NCBI GenBank assembly: GCA_045599185.1
Contig: JAZRVO010000028.1
Span: 1-64,000 of the forward strand
Origin: UBA1240 sp045599185
Lineage (GTDB): Bacteria; Spirochaetota; Spirochaetia; Treponematales; Treponemataceae
Direction of reading: 5' to 3'
Length of the DNA: 64,000 nucleotides
Shown here: positions 52,678 to 61,608 of the stretch, in pieces
Layout: every line of letters starts with the position of its first letter
How positions within the stretch are numbered: the stretch's first letter is position 1
Program-made: the position numbers and the translations under genes
The notes under the pieces: generated by a model
Database searches by the model: none
Seen by the model: the letters and a program-made list of their open reading frames with translations, nothing else
Told to the model about the DNA's origin: nothing

Positions 52678-55600
52678 ATGGACATTTCAGAACTTTCGGT
52701 ACGCCGGCCGGTACTTATGGTAATGGTCTACGTGCTTATTTGTGTTGTTGCTGCGGTTTTTATACCAAAACTTGGTATTGCATTAACGCCCAATGTTGAA
52801 TTTCCAATGCTTGCAGTTATGACCTCATATTCAAATGTTGGGCCGGAAGAAATTGATACAAACGTTACAAAAGTTATAACAAACCAGCTTTCCCGTATTC
52901 AGGGCATAAAAAACATTACGTCGACTTCCAGCGCAGGGCGCAGTCAGATTCAGCTGGAATTTGCATATAACAGCGACCTTGACAAGGCGTCCCGGGATGT
53001 AGAATCGGCAGTTTCGCGCATTTCCGGCTGGCTGCCTGACGGCTGCGGTACACCAACCGTTATAAAATTTGACGCCAGCATGATGCCGATTATGCGCCTT
53101 TCGGTTGAAGGCGATTTGCCTATTAACGAACTAAAAACCCTTGCAGAAGACAAGGTCAGCCCGTTTCTGGAACGTCTGGAAGATGTTGCAAACGTTGACG
53201 TTCAGGGTGGTGCTGCAAAAGAAATTCGTGTTGACGTTAGCGTTAACCGCCTTGAAGCCTATGGACTTACGCTTTCTTCAATTGCGCAGGCTTTGGCAGC
53301 ACGCAACTACCAGCTTTCCAGCGGCGAAATTACCCAAAACGGCATCGACTACGAAATTATTACCAGCGAATATTACCAGAACCTTGACGAAATCCGGCAG
53401 ACAATTATTTCTACTGCGCAGGGTTCAATTATACGCGTTGACGACGTGGCAACAGTTTACGAACAGTATGAAACCAGAGGGCGTGAAGTTTACATCAACG
53501 GCACGCCGGGGCTTTACATCAGCATTTCAAACGAATCTGGTTCAAATGCTTCCATGGTCAGCAAGCGCGTTCACGGCGTTCTTGATGAAATTAACAAGGC
53601 TATGCCTGCCGGCGTAAAGGTAGAAATTGTAAGTGACAACACCACAATGATTGATTCAACCATGAAACAGGTTTACGAATCAGTTGAAGAAGGTATTTTT
53701 CTTGCAATGCTTGTTATTTTCTTCTTTTTGCGCAACATCAAAAGTACGTTTATCATCGGTCTTTCCATACCGGTTTGTTTTTTAATTACCCTTATGTCCA
53801 TGGGTATTATGGGCTTAACCGTAAACCTTATGACCATGTCCGGTTTGATTTTGGGTATGGGTATGGTTGTAGACTCTTCAATTGTTATTTTGGAAAACAT
53901 TTACAACCGGCGCATAAGGGGCGAAAAACCGGCAGTTGCCGCAATTTTGGGAAGCAAAAACATGGTAAACGCCATTATGGCTTCTACCCTTACAACAATT
54001 TGTGTATTTTTGCCAATGCTCATTTACCAGTCTGAACTGGAAATAATCGGTATGATGATGAAGGAACTGATTATTACGGTTGTAATTTCGCTGGTTTCTT
54101 CACTTTTTGTTGCGGTTACCCTTGTTCCGGCACTTTGCGGAAGTATTTTAAAGCTGAATAACCCTAATGAAGAAAAAAAATACAAAACCAGACTGTTTAA
54201 ATATCTTTCTACAAAGAAGTTTTTCAATGACATTCGTAAAGCGGTTTCAGCACCAGCCCGCCTGCTTTACAATATTATAGAAAAATTCATTATCGGTATG
54301 GAAAGGGTTTACGTAAAAACCCTGCGCTTTTGCCTTCGCAACCGCTTTATAATCATTACGATGGTTGTTGTAATGATGGTTTACTGCGGAATTCTGTTTT
54401 CGGGCTTTGGCATGAACTTTTCGCCGCCTTCAAACGCAGACGATCAGGTAAACGTAACCATTACAATGCCGGTTGGTACCAACAAGAAATATGTTCTTGA
54501 AAAATTGTTTGAATTTCAGGAAATTGTAAAAAAAGAATGCGGCGGCGCATACAGAAGCATTATTCTGAACGCCGGAGGTTCAAATTCAGGTTCAGTACAG
54601 ATTAACCTTCTGCCGCTTGACCAGCAGACCATGAACCCGACGCAGGTTAAAGCTGCTTTAACGCCTTACCTTAAAAACTGGGCTGATACAACGGTTTCGT
54701 TTTCTTCCGGCCGTGGTATGGGCGGCGGCGCAAAGGCAATTGACGTAAAGCTTATAAGCAACGACACAAATGCCAGCCGTAAAACCGCAGAACAGATTAA
54801 GGAACTTTTTGACAATAACCCCAAACTGGTAGACGCCGCCACCGACTTTGAAAACGGCAGTCCGCGCTTTCAGCTTGTGATAGACACTGAAGCCGCCGCG
54901 GCAAGCGGAGTAAGCGTAAGTTCAATTGCAACAGAAATTCGTTCTGCAATTAACGGCAGAACCGCCACCACTTTTTATGACAACGGCCAGGAATACGACA
55001 TTGTTGTTGCCGTACCGCCGGATGAAATTGTAAACACCAGCGACATTGGCAGTCTGTTCATAAATACCGCCAGCGGCAGAATGGCTTTGGATAATTTTGT
55101 CAGTTATAAGGAAACAAACGCGCCCCAGAGAATTCAGCGTGAAAACAGCGACCGCGTAAACCACGTAACCTGCGGCCTTGCAGAAGGCGTTACCGTTACG
55201 GAAGGTCAGGCAATGGTAGAAAAACTTATTGCCGAAAACATCGTTCTGCCTGAATCCGTAGAACTAAGCTACGGCGGTGATGCCGCAGACATCAGCAGCA
55301 TGGGTTCAACCTTTATAATTGTTATCGTACTGGCACTGTTTCTTGTTTTTGCCGTTATGGCAGCCCAGTTTGAATCGCTGATTGACCCGTTCATCGTGTT
55401 TATCAGTATTCCGCTTCTTGTTATTGGTGTGGTTGCCGTTTACAAATTTACGGGGCAGACATTCAGCATGTATTCGGTTGTAGGTATCGTCTGCCTGATT
55501 GGTATTGTCGTAAACAACGGTATCGTTCTTGTTGACTATACCAACCAGCTTGTGGGTAAAAAAATCCCGGTTTTTGACGCGTGTCTTGAATCTGCACGCA

Positions 55601-56358
55601 GCCGCCTGCGCCCTATCCTTATGTCAACATTAACCACTGTTTTAAGTATGGTACCAATGGCATTTTTTCCGGGCGAAGGTGCAGAAATGATGCAGCCGGT
55701 TTGTATTACAATTGTTGGTGGTCTTCTTTCCGGCGCGTTTATGACTTTGTACGTTTCACCGATTATGTACACCGTGTTCAACAAGCGCCGCGAAAAACGT
55801 TTTGACGACCCGGATTCGCTTATGAACCAGCTTGAATCCCTTGATAACGGCACTTACAAAGTTGACATTATACCGGTTGGCGAACAGAAACTGGGTGAAG
55901 AAGAAGCTGAAAAGGCAGAAAATACAGAAGAAAATGCAATAATTGCTGAAAAAGAAGAAAATTCCGCACCTGCAAAAGAAGCAGAACTAGTGCCGGACTT
56001 TTTTGACACTTTGGCAGAAAGCACGCCGGTAATAAAAACTGAAGATTTGGCAAAACCGGACCCCGTGGCAGAAACTGCCGCGCAGAACACTGTTCCACAG
56101 GCAGAAAAACCATTTGCCGGGTTCAGCAGCCCTGCCCCGCAGCATGTTACCGCCGCAGAAAAAACAGAACCGGCAGCGGAAAAACCGGTCTTTAGTGCAG
56201 AAAATTTTGCATTTAATTTTCAGCCGGTAAAACCAGCCCAGCAGGCACAACCGGCCAAAGAACCTGAACAAATTGTCCCTAAAACAGACGTTTCAGCAGA
56301 AAAGGCCACCGCAGAAAAACCTGCACGCAAAACCTACGGCGACATAATGGACTTTTAA
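52678..56358 (+). CDS. RND-family efflux transporter with long C-terminal tail
   Basis: 1226 residues of the HAE/AcrB type: membrane segment 1 (VRRPVLMVMVYVLICVVAAVFIP), two large periplasmic loops and two membrane bundles (SVEEGIFLAMLVIFFFLRNIKSTFIIGLSIP). The proton-relay segment reads GMVVDSSIVILEN, so the second Asp of AcrB seems to be Ser, and GIVVNNGIVLVDY replaces the Lys segment. The last 180 or so residues after VFNKRREKRF are an unusual acidic, Ala/Glu/Pro-rich cytoplasmic tail. It exports drugs, lipids or other compounds; the substrate is unknown. Confidence 0.93.
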   Translation: MDISELSVRRPVLMVMVYVLICVVAAVFIPKLGIALTPNVEFPMLAVMTSYSNVGPEEIDTNVTKVITNQLSRIQGIKNITSTSSAGRSQIQLEFAYNSDLDKASRDVESAVSRISGWLPDGCGTPTVIKFDASMMPIMRLSVEGDLPINELKTLAEDKVSPFLERLEDVANVDVQGGAAKEIRVDVSVNRLEAYGLTLSSIAQALAARNYQLSSGEITQNGIDYEIITSEYYQNLDEIRQTIISTAQGSIIRVDDVATVYEQYETRGREVYINGTPGLYISISNESGSNASMVSKRVHGVLDEINKAMPAGVKVEIVSDNTTMIDSTMKQVYESVEEGIFLAMLVIFFFLRNIKSTFIIGLSIPVCFLITLMSMGIMGLTVNLMTMSGLILGMGMVVDSSIVILENIYNRRIRGEKPAVAAILGSKNMVNAIMASTLTTICVFLPMLIYQSELEIIGMMMKELIITVVISLVSSLFVAVTLVPALCGSILKLNNPNEEKKYKTRLFKYLSTKKFFNDIRKAVSAPARLLYNIIEKFIIGMERVYVKTLRFCLRNRFIIITMVVVMMVYCGILFSGFGMNFSPPSNADDQVNVTITMPVGTNKKYVLEKLFEFQEIVKKECGGAYRSIILNAGGSNSGSVQINLLPLDQQTMNPTQVKAALTPYLKNWADTTVSFSSGRGMGGGAKAIDVKLISNDTNASRKTAEQIKELFDNNPKLVDAATDFENGSPRFQLVIDTEAAAASGVSVSSIATEIRSAINGRTATTFYDNGQEYDIVVAVPPDEIVNTSDIGSLFINTASGRMALDNFVSYKETNAPQRIQRENSDRVNHVTCGLAEGVTVTEGQAMVEKLIAENIVLPESVELSYGGDAADISSMGSTFIIVIVLALFLVFAVMAAQFESLIDPFIVFISIPLLVIGVVAVYKFTGQTFSMYSVVGIVCLIGIVVNNGIVLVDYTNQLVGKKIPVFDACLESARSRLRPILMSTLTTVLSMVPMAFFPGEGAEMMQPVCITIVGGLLSGAFMTLYVSPIMYTVFNKRREKRFDDPDSLMNQLESLDNGTYKVDIIPVGEQKLGEEEAEKAENTEENAIIAEKEENSAPAKEAELVPDFFDTLAESTPVIKTEDLAKPDPVAETAAQNTVPQAEKPFAGFSSPAPQHVTAAEKTEPAAEKPVFSAENFAFNFQPVKPAQQAQPAKEPEQIVPKTDVSAEKATAEKPARKTYGDIMDF

Positions 56359-56436
56359 GAAACTTGCAAATGCAGTTACGGCGGAAAAATGCTAGAAATT
56401 GTATTTTGCAAGTAACGATTACAGGGAGAAATACCT

Positions 56437-56739
56437 ATGTATATAAAAGACGGCATTTGTTATGCAGGTGAATTAACTTCGTCAATAGAAGTTTCGGAAA
56501 TAAAGATTCTAGACTCTGGTATGATGCTTGTAACTTTTTCAACTGGAGAAACAAGATTGTTCGATGCTCTGTCGCTGGTTAACAAGGGAGCCGCCTTTTC
56601 GCCGCTGGCTGATGAAAGCATTCAAAAAACTGCAAAAGTTACATTTGGCTTTGTATCGTGGATGGACGGTGAAATAGATATTGCACCTGAAACCATGTAT
56701 TATGAAAGCTATAAATATACACAGGAAATAACAGCATAA
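56437..56739 (+). CDS. DUF2442-like small protein
   Basis: 100 residues that match the DUF2442 pattern: VTFSTGETRLFDALSLVNKGAAFSPLADESIQKTAKVTFGFVSWMDGEIDIAPETMYYES (F-x-x-G-E, F-x-P-L, W-x-x-x-x-D-x-x-x-x-x-x-Y). Proteins of this kind are often near toxin-antitoxin or mobile genes, but no partner is visible here. AGGGAG precedes the ATG. Confidence 0.8.
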   Translation: MYIKDGICYAGELTSSIEVSEIKILDSGMMLVTFSTGETRLFDALSLVNKGAAFSPLADESIQKTAKVTFGFVSWMDGEIDIAPETMYYESYKYTQEITA

Positions 56740-56773
56740 AAAAGAGGTTTCTGATTACACTTTTCCGCTATAT

Positions 56774-56862
56774 CAGTTCCACCCACCCACCGCCAACACC
56801 CGTCATCGCTGTGCCCCGCCGCAGTATGCCGTTTTTGCGGCCGTGCGGTGAGTGTGGAACTG
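56774..56862. ncRNA. GC-rich structured element, possible noncoding RNA
   Basis: An 89-base stretch is clearly richer in G and C than its surroundings and folds well: CAGTTCCAC (56774-56782) pairs with GTGGAACTG (56854-56862); CACCGC (56788-56793) with GCGGTG (56845-56850); GCCGCA (56818-56823) with TGCGGC (56836-56841). No T-run follows, so it is not a simple terminator. It does not match a riboswitch I know. It could be a small RNA, a leader for the HD-GYP gene, or part of a mobile element. Confidence 0.4.
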
Positions 56863-56954
56863 CCGAAAAACTGTACCAGGCAATTCAAAAAAAACTTTAT
56901 TTATTTTTCTTATAAAAACATATAAAAACACAAAAAGCATGTTATAATATTTTC

Positions 56955-58205
56955 ATGCCCAAATCAAAACTGCAAGTCCTTTCCAATTATTTTTCCAGTT
57001 ATATAATGCCGTCAAACCTAAAGCACCAGATGGCAATAAAAAATGCTAAAGGCATATACATACTTGCAGCAAGCCTTATTCTTATAGGCTTTTTTCAAAT
57101 TTACCAGATATACGGCATGAAATTTTATCAGGAAACCGTTACCCAGCTTAAATTTGCCCAAATTTACGGTTTACTGATGATTATTTGGGGAATCGCCGCC
57201 ATATTCATTATTATAGCCGCCTTAAGCCATTACAAAAAACGCCATAACATGCATTTACTGAATGCCGCCGTAAACACAGCTTTTGTTATTGGCGTAAGCA
57301 TCAATCTTCTTAACTTTTTTTTCGACCTTCCGCTTTCGGCAACCGTTGCATGGTGCGTTGCCTTTTTAATGTCGCTGGGAATTTTGACAGTTTCGCCGGT
57401 TATAATGCTTAGTGTGCTAACACTTAACGTGGCTTTTATTTTTATATTTAAGTTTTACGACGAAAGCTATATAAACCTTTTTATTTATTACATTGCAACA
57501 TGCATAATAGCAGTTACAAAATGGAAAAACTGCATAAAAAGCTACGAAAATTCTGAAAAAGTAAACCTTGTTTTAAAAGAACAGGACGAAAAAATAATTC
57601 AGATGCAGACCCAGATTATTGCGGCCTTTGCAAACCTTGTAGAAAACCGCGATACATTTACCGGTGAACACATTCGCCGCACCAGCATGTACGTGGACAT
57701 GCTTTCAATTCAGCTGAAGGAAGACGGATATTACCCGGAAATTTTAACGCCGCAGAATATTGCGCTTTTTGTAAGCGCTGCACCATTGCACGACATGGGA
57801 AAAATAGCAATTTCCGACACGATTTTAAATAAAAAGACAAAACTAAATGCAGAAGAATTCGACGTAATGAAGTCGCACGCCGAAAGAGGCTATTCAATTA
57901 TAAAGAAAACGCTGAAAAACATAGAGCGCGACGAATATGTAGAAATTGCGGCACAAATGGCGCTGTGCCACCACGAATTCTACAATGGCGGCGGTTATCC
58001 GCAGGGGCTAAAAGGCGACGAAATACCGCTTTGTGCCCGCATTATGGCAGTTGCCGATGTTTTTGACGCGCTTTTAAGCAGACGCCAGTATAAAGAACCT
58101 TTAACCAAGCAGCAGGCTTTGGAAATTATGCAGAAAGGAAGCGGCACCCAGTTTGAACCGTGCATAATCGAAGCCCTCGCCAAAATTCAGGACAGAATAA
58201 TTTAA
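56955..58205 (+). CDS. Membrane HD-GYP domain protein (likely c-di-GMP phosphodiesterase)
   Basis: 416 residues: about six membrane segments in the first 200 residues, then an HD-GYP domain with TGEHIRRTSMYVDML, HDMGKIAISD (HD near residue 278), HAERGY, HHEFYNGGGYPQGLKGDEIPLCARI (the GYP loop) and VADVFDALLSRRQYK. HD-GYP enzymes split c-di-GMP, which controls motility and attachment. TATAAT at 56943-56948 lies only seven bases before the ATG, so the transcript may have almost no leader; a later ATG at 57006 is the alternative start. Confidence 0.88.
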   Translation: MPKSKLQVLSNYFSSYIMPSNLKHQMAIKNAKGIYILAASLILIGFFQIYQIYGMKFYQETVTQLKFAQIYGLLMIIWGIAAIFIIIAALSHYKKRHNMHLLNAAVNTAFVIGVSINLLNFFFDLPLSATVAWCVAFLMSLGILTVSPVIMLSVLTLNVAFIFIFKFYDESYINLFIYYIATCIIAVTKWKNCIKSYENSEKVNLVLKEQDEKIIQMQTQIIAAFANLVENRDTFTGEHIRRTSMYVDMLSIQLKEDGYYPEILTPQNIALFVSAAPLHDMGKIAISDTILNKKTKLNAEEFDVMKSHAERGYSIIKKTLKNIERDEYVEIAAQMALCHHEFYNGGGYPQGLKGDEIPLCARIMAVADVFDALLSRRQYKEPLTKQQALEIMQKGSGTQFEPCIIEALAKIQDRII

Positions 58206-58227
58206 AAAATGTTCTCCCCCAAATGCT

Positions 58228-58432
58228 GTGCGCAGTCACAGATGCTGTGCGTAGCCGCCGAAAGCTAACGAGTTCAGCATGACTCGCTTTTGCTATTTGA
58301 TTTATCTCTAACTGTTGCTTTATGTGCGAAAAAGCCCCTAGTTTTGCTGGTGCAAAACTACGTCAATTTTTGTGTAAGTTGGCTGGTGTTTGAACCTACT
58401 GTCATTCCGAACTTGTTTCGGAATCACCGCGG
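58228..58432. repeat. Cluster of three dispersed repeat types
   Basis: In order: GATGCTGTGCGTAGCCGCCG ... AACGAGTTCAGCATGAC; CTCTAACTGTTGC ... AAAACTACGTCAATTTTTG and TGTAAGTTGGCTGGTG; then CATTCCGAACTTGTTTCGG. This matches the cluster at 28855-29025. It fills the gap between the convergent HD-GYP and histidine kinase genes. Confidence 0.75.
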
Positions 58433-58457
58433 ATGCTGGGCACGGAATAAATCAGCA

Positions 58458-60218
58458 TTAAAATTCCATAATAACCGTAGTGCCCAATTCTTCAATTGAA
58501 CGAAATTCAATAGTGCCATTTAAAAGCTGAACGCGTTCCAGAACATTCTTAATGCCAAAATGAAGGTTCTGATAAAACCTGTCGTTTCTTGCATTAATGT
58601 CTTTAAGCAGCTTACTGTCAATGCCCGTACCGTCATCGGTAACAATAATTTTAAGCTTTTCTTCCTTTCTGAACAAAACAGTTACCTCGCTGGCATGGGC
58701 GTGCTTTTTAATATTCTGAAACAATTCCTGAATAATGCGGTAAACATTTAAAAACTGTTCATCATTGTAAACGGAAAAATCAATGAAACCATTTACAACA
58801 ATGCGTATCTGGGTTTCATTCCTGTCAAAAACCTTGTCTGCAAGAATGTTCAAAGTTTCAGAAACATCCATGTTCTTAAAATTAGGCGGTGTAAGGTTGT
58901 AGCACATTTTTCTAATGTCTTCAATGTTGCTGTTCTGCACCGAAATAATTGTATTTGCAAGCTCTTTATCAGCAATTTTTTCTGCCAGAATGGAAACATA
59001 GCGCATGGACTGGGCTACCGTGTCATGCAAATCCCGGCTAATGCGGCTGCGTTCTGCCTCCTGCACTTCCATTGTATGCTTTAAAACCGATTCGGACTGA
59101 AAAATGCGGTTATCTTTCTTTTTAAGTTCCCTTTCGTTAAGAACCAGCAGAAAAATAATGATAACAACAATAATGAAAATAAGAATAATGTAAAAACTTG
59201 TATACCGCTGCTGGGTTTCTTCTACAATATAATTCCTGCGCTGAATGTAATTAATCATAAGCCGGTCAATTTGATTTACCACGTCGTTAATCACAATTTC
59301 AAGCTCCATATCAGGAGACTGTTCGTAAGCTTCAAGCAAATCAAGCAGAGTCAGCTTATACTGATTCATCAGAATTCTATCATCGGACGCTTTTTTATCC
59401 ATTTCGGGATAAAACCTGAAAATCTCAAAATCATACTCGTCTATAATTTCAAAAAAAGTTTCGGCGGCAGCAACGGACTTTGATTCATGCAGTTCCGTCC
59501 ACAAATCGTAAGTTTGCGTTATGCGGTTGTAATGTTTGCCGCCGGAATTGCTGCACCCAATTAATAAAAACCAAAATAAAAACGTGCAGATAGAAATGCC
59601 GGATAATTTATTTTTATTAAATAAAATTCTCCACACTTTATAAACGCCAAAACCTGCAAAAGTAGTTATAATACGGTCAAGCACAGTAAGCGGTATGCGG
59701 CCTATAATGCTGGTCAACAGCAACCCTCCCCTGCCGTTTAAGGAAACAGAAAAAATTATTTTGTCAAAAGCCCATTCATCCGCATTCTGCTGATAAGTAA
59801 AATAACTGATTATGCCGGAAACAAGAGAACAGGCAAAAGCGGCGGCAATGGCCGCCATTAAGAAAAGTATAAACATTCTGTTTACCGAAAATGGCTGTGC
59901 AGATTTTTTCCTTGTGTATTTAATGAAAGCCCATGTAATGACAATAATTGTAATTGCAGAAAGTGAATAAAGATAAATATATTCCGTACTGCCGTAAAGA
60001 ACATAAAGCCTTAATGCGGTGCGAAGCATGTTAACAAGATACGCCATAAAAGATTCAGCAGGTCCAAAAATAAAAAGAACGGCAATCATAAAAGTTGTGT
60101 CCAAAAAAAGCGGAATTTTGAGCACAATGTTGAACAGGTAATTAATGGAAAAATCCATAAAACCGGCAGCAAGAATAACCGCCGCCTTAATTAAGTTAAG
60201 CTTTAATTTATCCGTCAT
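58458..60218 (-). CDS. NarX-type sensor histidine kinase
   Basis: 586 residues: a membrane bundle at about 1-140 that recalls ECF S-component-like sensors (INYLFNIVLKIPLFLDTTFMIAVLFIFGPAES), a further hydrophobic segment ending LLIGCSNSGG (lipobox-like but internal), an extracytoplasmic helical region about 225-340, a last membrane segment (FYIILIFIIVVIIIFLLVL), then HisKA_3 with His398 in SRDLHDTVAQ and an HATPase (QELFQNIKKHAHASEV; DDGTGID). It is followed by its own regulator only in gene order: the LuxR-type regulator lies 12 bases upstream. The signal is unknown. Confidence 0.9.
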   Translation of the reverse strand: MTDKLKLNLIKAAVILAAGFMDFSINYLFNIVLKIPLFLDTTFMIAVLFIFGPAESFMAYLVNMLRTALRLYVLYGSTEYIYLYSLSAITIIVITWAFIKYTRKKSAQPFSVNRMFILFLMAAIAAAFACSLVSGIISYFTYQQNADEWAFDKIIFSVSLNGRGGLLLTSIIGRIPLTVLDRIITTFAGFGVYKVWRILFNKNKLSGISICTFLFWFLLIGCSNSGGKHYNRITQTYDLWTELHESKSVAAAETFFEIIDEYDFEIFRFYPEMDKKASDDRILMNQYKLTLLDLLEAYEQSPDMELEIVINDVVNQIDRLMINYIQRRNYIVEETQQRYTSFYIILIFIIVVIIIFLLVLNERELKKKDNRIFQSESVLKHTMEVQEAERSRISRDLHDTVAQSMRYVSILAEKIADKELANTIISVQNSNIEDIRKMCYNLTPPNFKNMDVSETLNILADKVFDRNETQIRIVVNGFIDFSVYNDEQFLNVYRIIQELFQNIKKHAHASEVTVLFRKEEKLKIIVTDDGTGIDSKLLKDINARNDRFYQNLHFGIKNVLERVQLLNGTIEFRSIEELGTTVIMEF

Positions 60219-60230
60219 GCATGTACCCTG

Positions 60231-60848
60231 TTACGAAAGCTTTGCAATTAAAGAACTTCTGTCGACAACGCCAATTTTTTCGTAAATTAAAGAAATGTAG
60301 TTTTCAACTGAACGTTTTTTCAAACCAAGTATTTCTGCAATTTCATCGTTAGACTTGTACTGAACAAGAAGCCCTGCAACATCAGCTTCGCGTTTTGTAA
60401 GCGAATCAATTATGTTGGTGTAATTTACGTAATTCTGAACAAGACCTTTTTCAATATAGGATTTTCCGGCAATGACAGTATTCATGCAATTTAAAAGCTC
60501 TTCTGTTTTTGCATTTTTGGAAATATAGCCGGACGCACCGCTGATAAAAGATTCCTTCATTACATTTGGCGAAAAAAACATGGAATATACAATAATTTTT
60601 ATTGCAGGATATTTTTGATTAACCTGCCGGATTAATTCAAAACCTGTATTTTCGCCGCTAAAATTAATGTCCGAAATAATAACATCCGGAAAACACTCAG
60701 TTTTTATGCATCCGTTCAGAATTTCCATAACATCTGGTAAAGTACCTGCTTCTCCCATACAGGAAAAATCAGAATTATCTTTAAGCCAGCCTATAATTCC
60801 GTTTCTAAGCATTTCGTGGTCATCAACAATAAGATAAGTTTTTGCCAT
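60231..60848 (-). CDS. LuxR/NarL-family response regulator
   Basis: 205 residues: receiver with D9/D10 and phospho-acceptor D60 (VIISDINFSG), then a LuxR-type HTH (LTKREADVAGLLVQYKSNDEIAEILGLKKRSVENYISLIYEKIG). Start at the ATG at 60846-60848; an earlier ATG at 60899 adds a hydrophobic stretch overlapping the operator. It precedes its kinase by 12 bases. Palindromes GTGAG-N4-CTCAC, one in front of this gene and three more in the same intergenic region, are its likely binding sites. Confidence 0.92.
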   Translation of the reverse strand: MAKTYLIVDDHEMLRNGIIGWLKDNSDFSCMGEAGTLPDVMEILNGCIKTECFPDVIISDINFSGENTGFELIRQVNQKYPAIKIIVYSMFFSPNVMKESFISGASGYISKNAKTEELLNCMNTVIAGKSYIEKGLVQNYVNYTNIIDSLTKREADVAGLLVQYKSNDEIAEILGLKKRSVENYISLIYEKIGVVDRSSLIAKLS

Positions 60849-60885
60849 AACTTCGAATGATAACGAAAAAATTCCAATAAAAAAA

Positions 60886-60899
60886 GTGAGTTTTCTCAC
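60886..60899 (-). promoter_or_regulatory. Operator palindrome upstream of the LuxR-type regulator
   Basis: GTGAGTTTTCTCAC, an inverted repeat of five bases with a four-base spacer. On the reverse strand TATCAT follows at about 24 bases, just before the start codon, so it sits where an activator overlapping the -35 region would bind. The start codon would then be almost at the transcription start. Confidence 0.6.
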
Positions 60900-60964
60900 C
60901 GTTTTTTTTAAATTGCCATTTTACAACCTGCATTTTACCGTACGCACAGGAAAAAAACAAAACA

Positions 60965-61024
60965 GTGAGATTTCTCATATAAAAACAGTGAGAAAACTCA
61001 CATAAATTCGGTGAGAATTTCTCC
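60965..61024 (+). promoter_or_regulatory. Three operator palindromes at 23-bp steps
   Basis: GTGAGATTTCTCAT (60965-60978), GTGAGAAAACTCAC (60988-61001) and GTGAGAATTTCTCC (61011-61024). Each starts exactly 23 bases after the one before. A TATATT (61048-61053) lies 24 bases after the last site, placing that site near -42 from the start of transcription, a typical activator position. The downstream gene is the lipoprotein at 61193. Confidence 0.7.
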
Positions 61025-61192
61025 ATTTTATTTTTTTACGGATTATTTATATTCTGCACACAAGGTTAACAGCAGGCGGCTTAAAAACTGCCTGCCATTT
61101 TAAGGCTTGCAGAAACCTTAAAAAACAAACTTGGAATTGAAAAAGTGCAGGCAAACTGCATTTTTGTAAAAAATATTATATGGGGAAAAATT

Positions 61193-61591
61193 ATGAGAAA
61201 ACTTGCAAAAATTATTGGTCTGATTGCAATTGCGGTATGCCTTGCTTCTTGCGGAGGCGGTGGCGGTGGCGGAAGCAGCAGCAGTTCTTCAAGCAGTAGT
61301 CTTGCAGGAACAACCTGACTTATGGATCAAGGAGGACGGTCTGTTGGCGTTTATTTTAAAGATGAAACGCATTTCTACGAAGCATCTAATTTTGGTGGAG
61401 TATATATGTATTACACTATACCTACAAAAAGCGGCACTTATACCTTTAACGGAACAAACATAACTTTTACTTATGGTTCTGGTACCGGTAATATGGAGAG
61501 CGGTTCTGTAAAAATACAAAATGACCGTTTGATTTATGGAGATGGAACGACTTTTGTTAAACAAAGTTCAAATCCTACAACAGCATTTTAA
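61193..61591 (+). pseudogene. Lipoprotein gene with an in-frame stop codon
   Basis: The first 41 codons encode a lipoprotein leader (LAKIIGLIAIAVCLASC) and a Gly/Ser-rich spacer (GGGGGGGSSSSSSSSSLAGTT), then TGA at 61316-61318. The same frame continues at once with LMDQGGRSVGVYFKDETHFYEASNFGGVYMYYTIP and ends SNPTTAF, a small beta-rich domain. In related-looking proteins a Trp often follows GTT, so TGG to TGA is the simplest explanation. TGA is used as a true stop elsewhere in the window. It may be a recent pseudogene, a sequencing error, or the leader peptide and the domain may be made separately from the ATG at 61322. Confidence 0.65.
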
Positions 61592-61608
61592 ATGAATTCT
61601 TGAAATTC

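Noticed and set aside
61316..61318. TGA in the lipoprotein gene as selenocysteine or recoded Trp
   Set aside because: TGA is a normal stop elsewhere here (for example the M23 gene and the TPR gene), no SECIS-like hairpin follows, and a secreted beta-rich lipoprotein is an unlikely selenoprotein. A TGG to TGA change is simpler.
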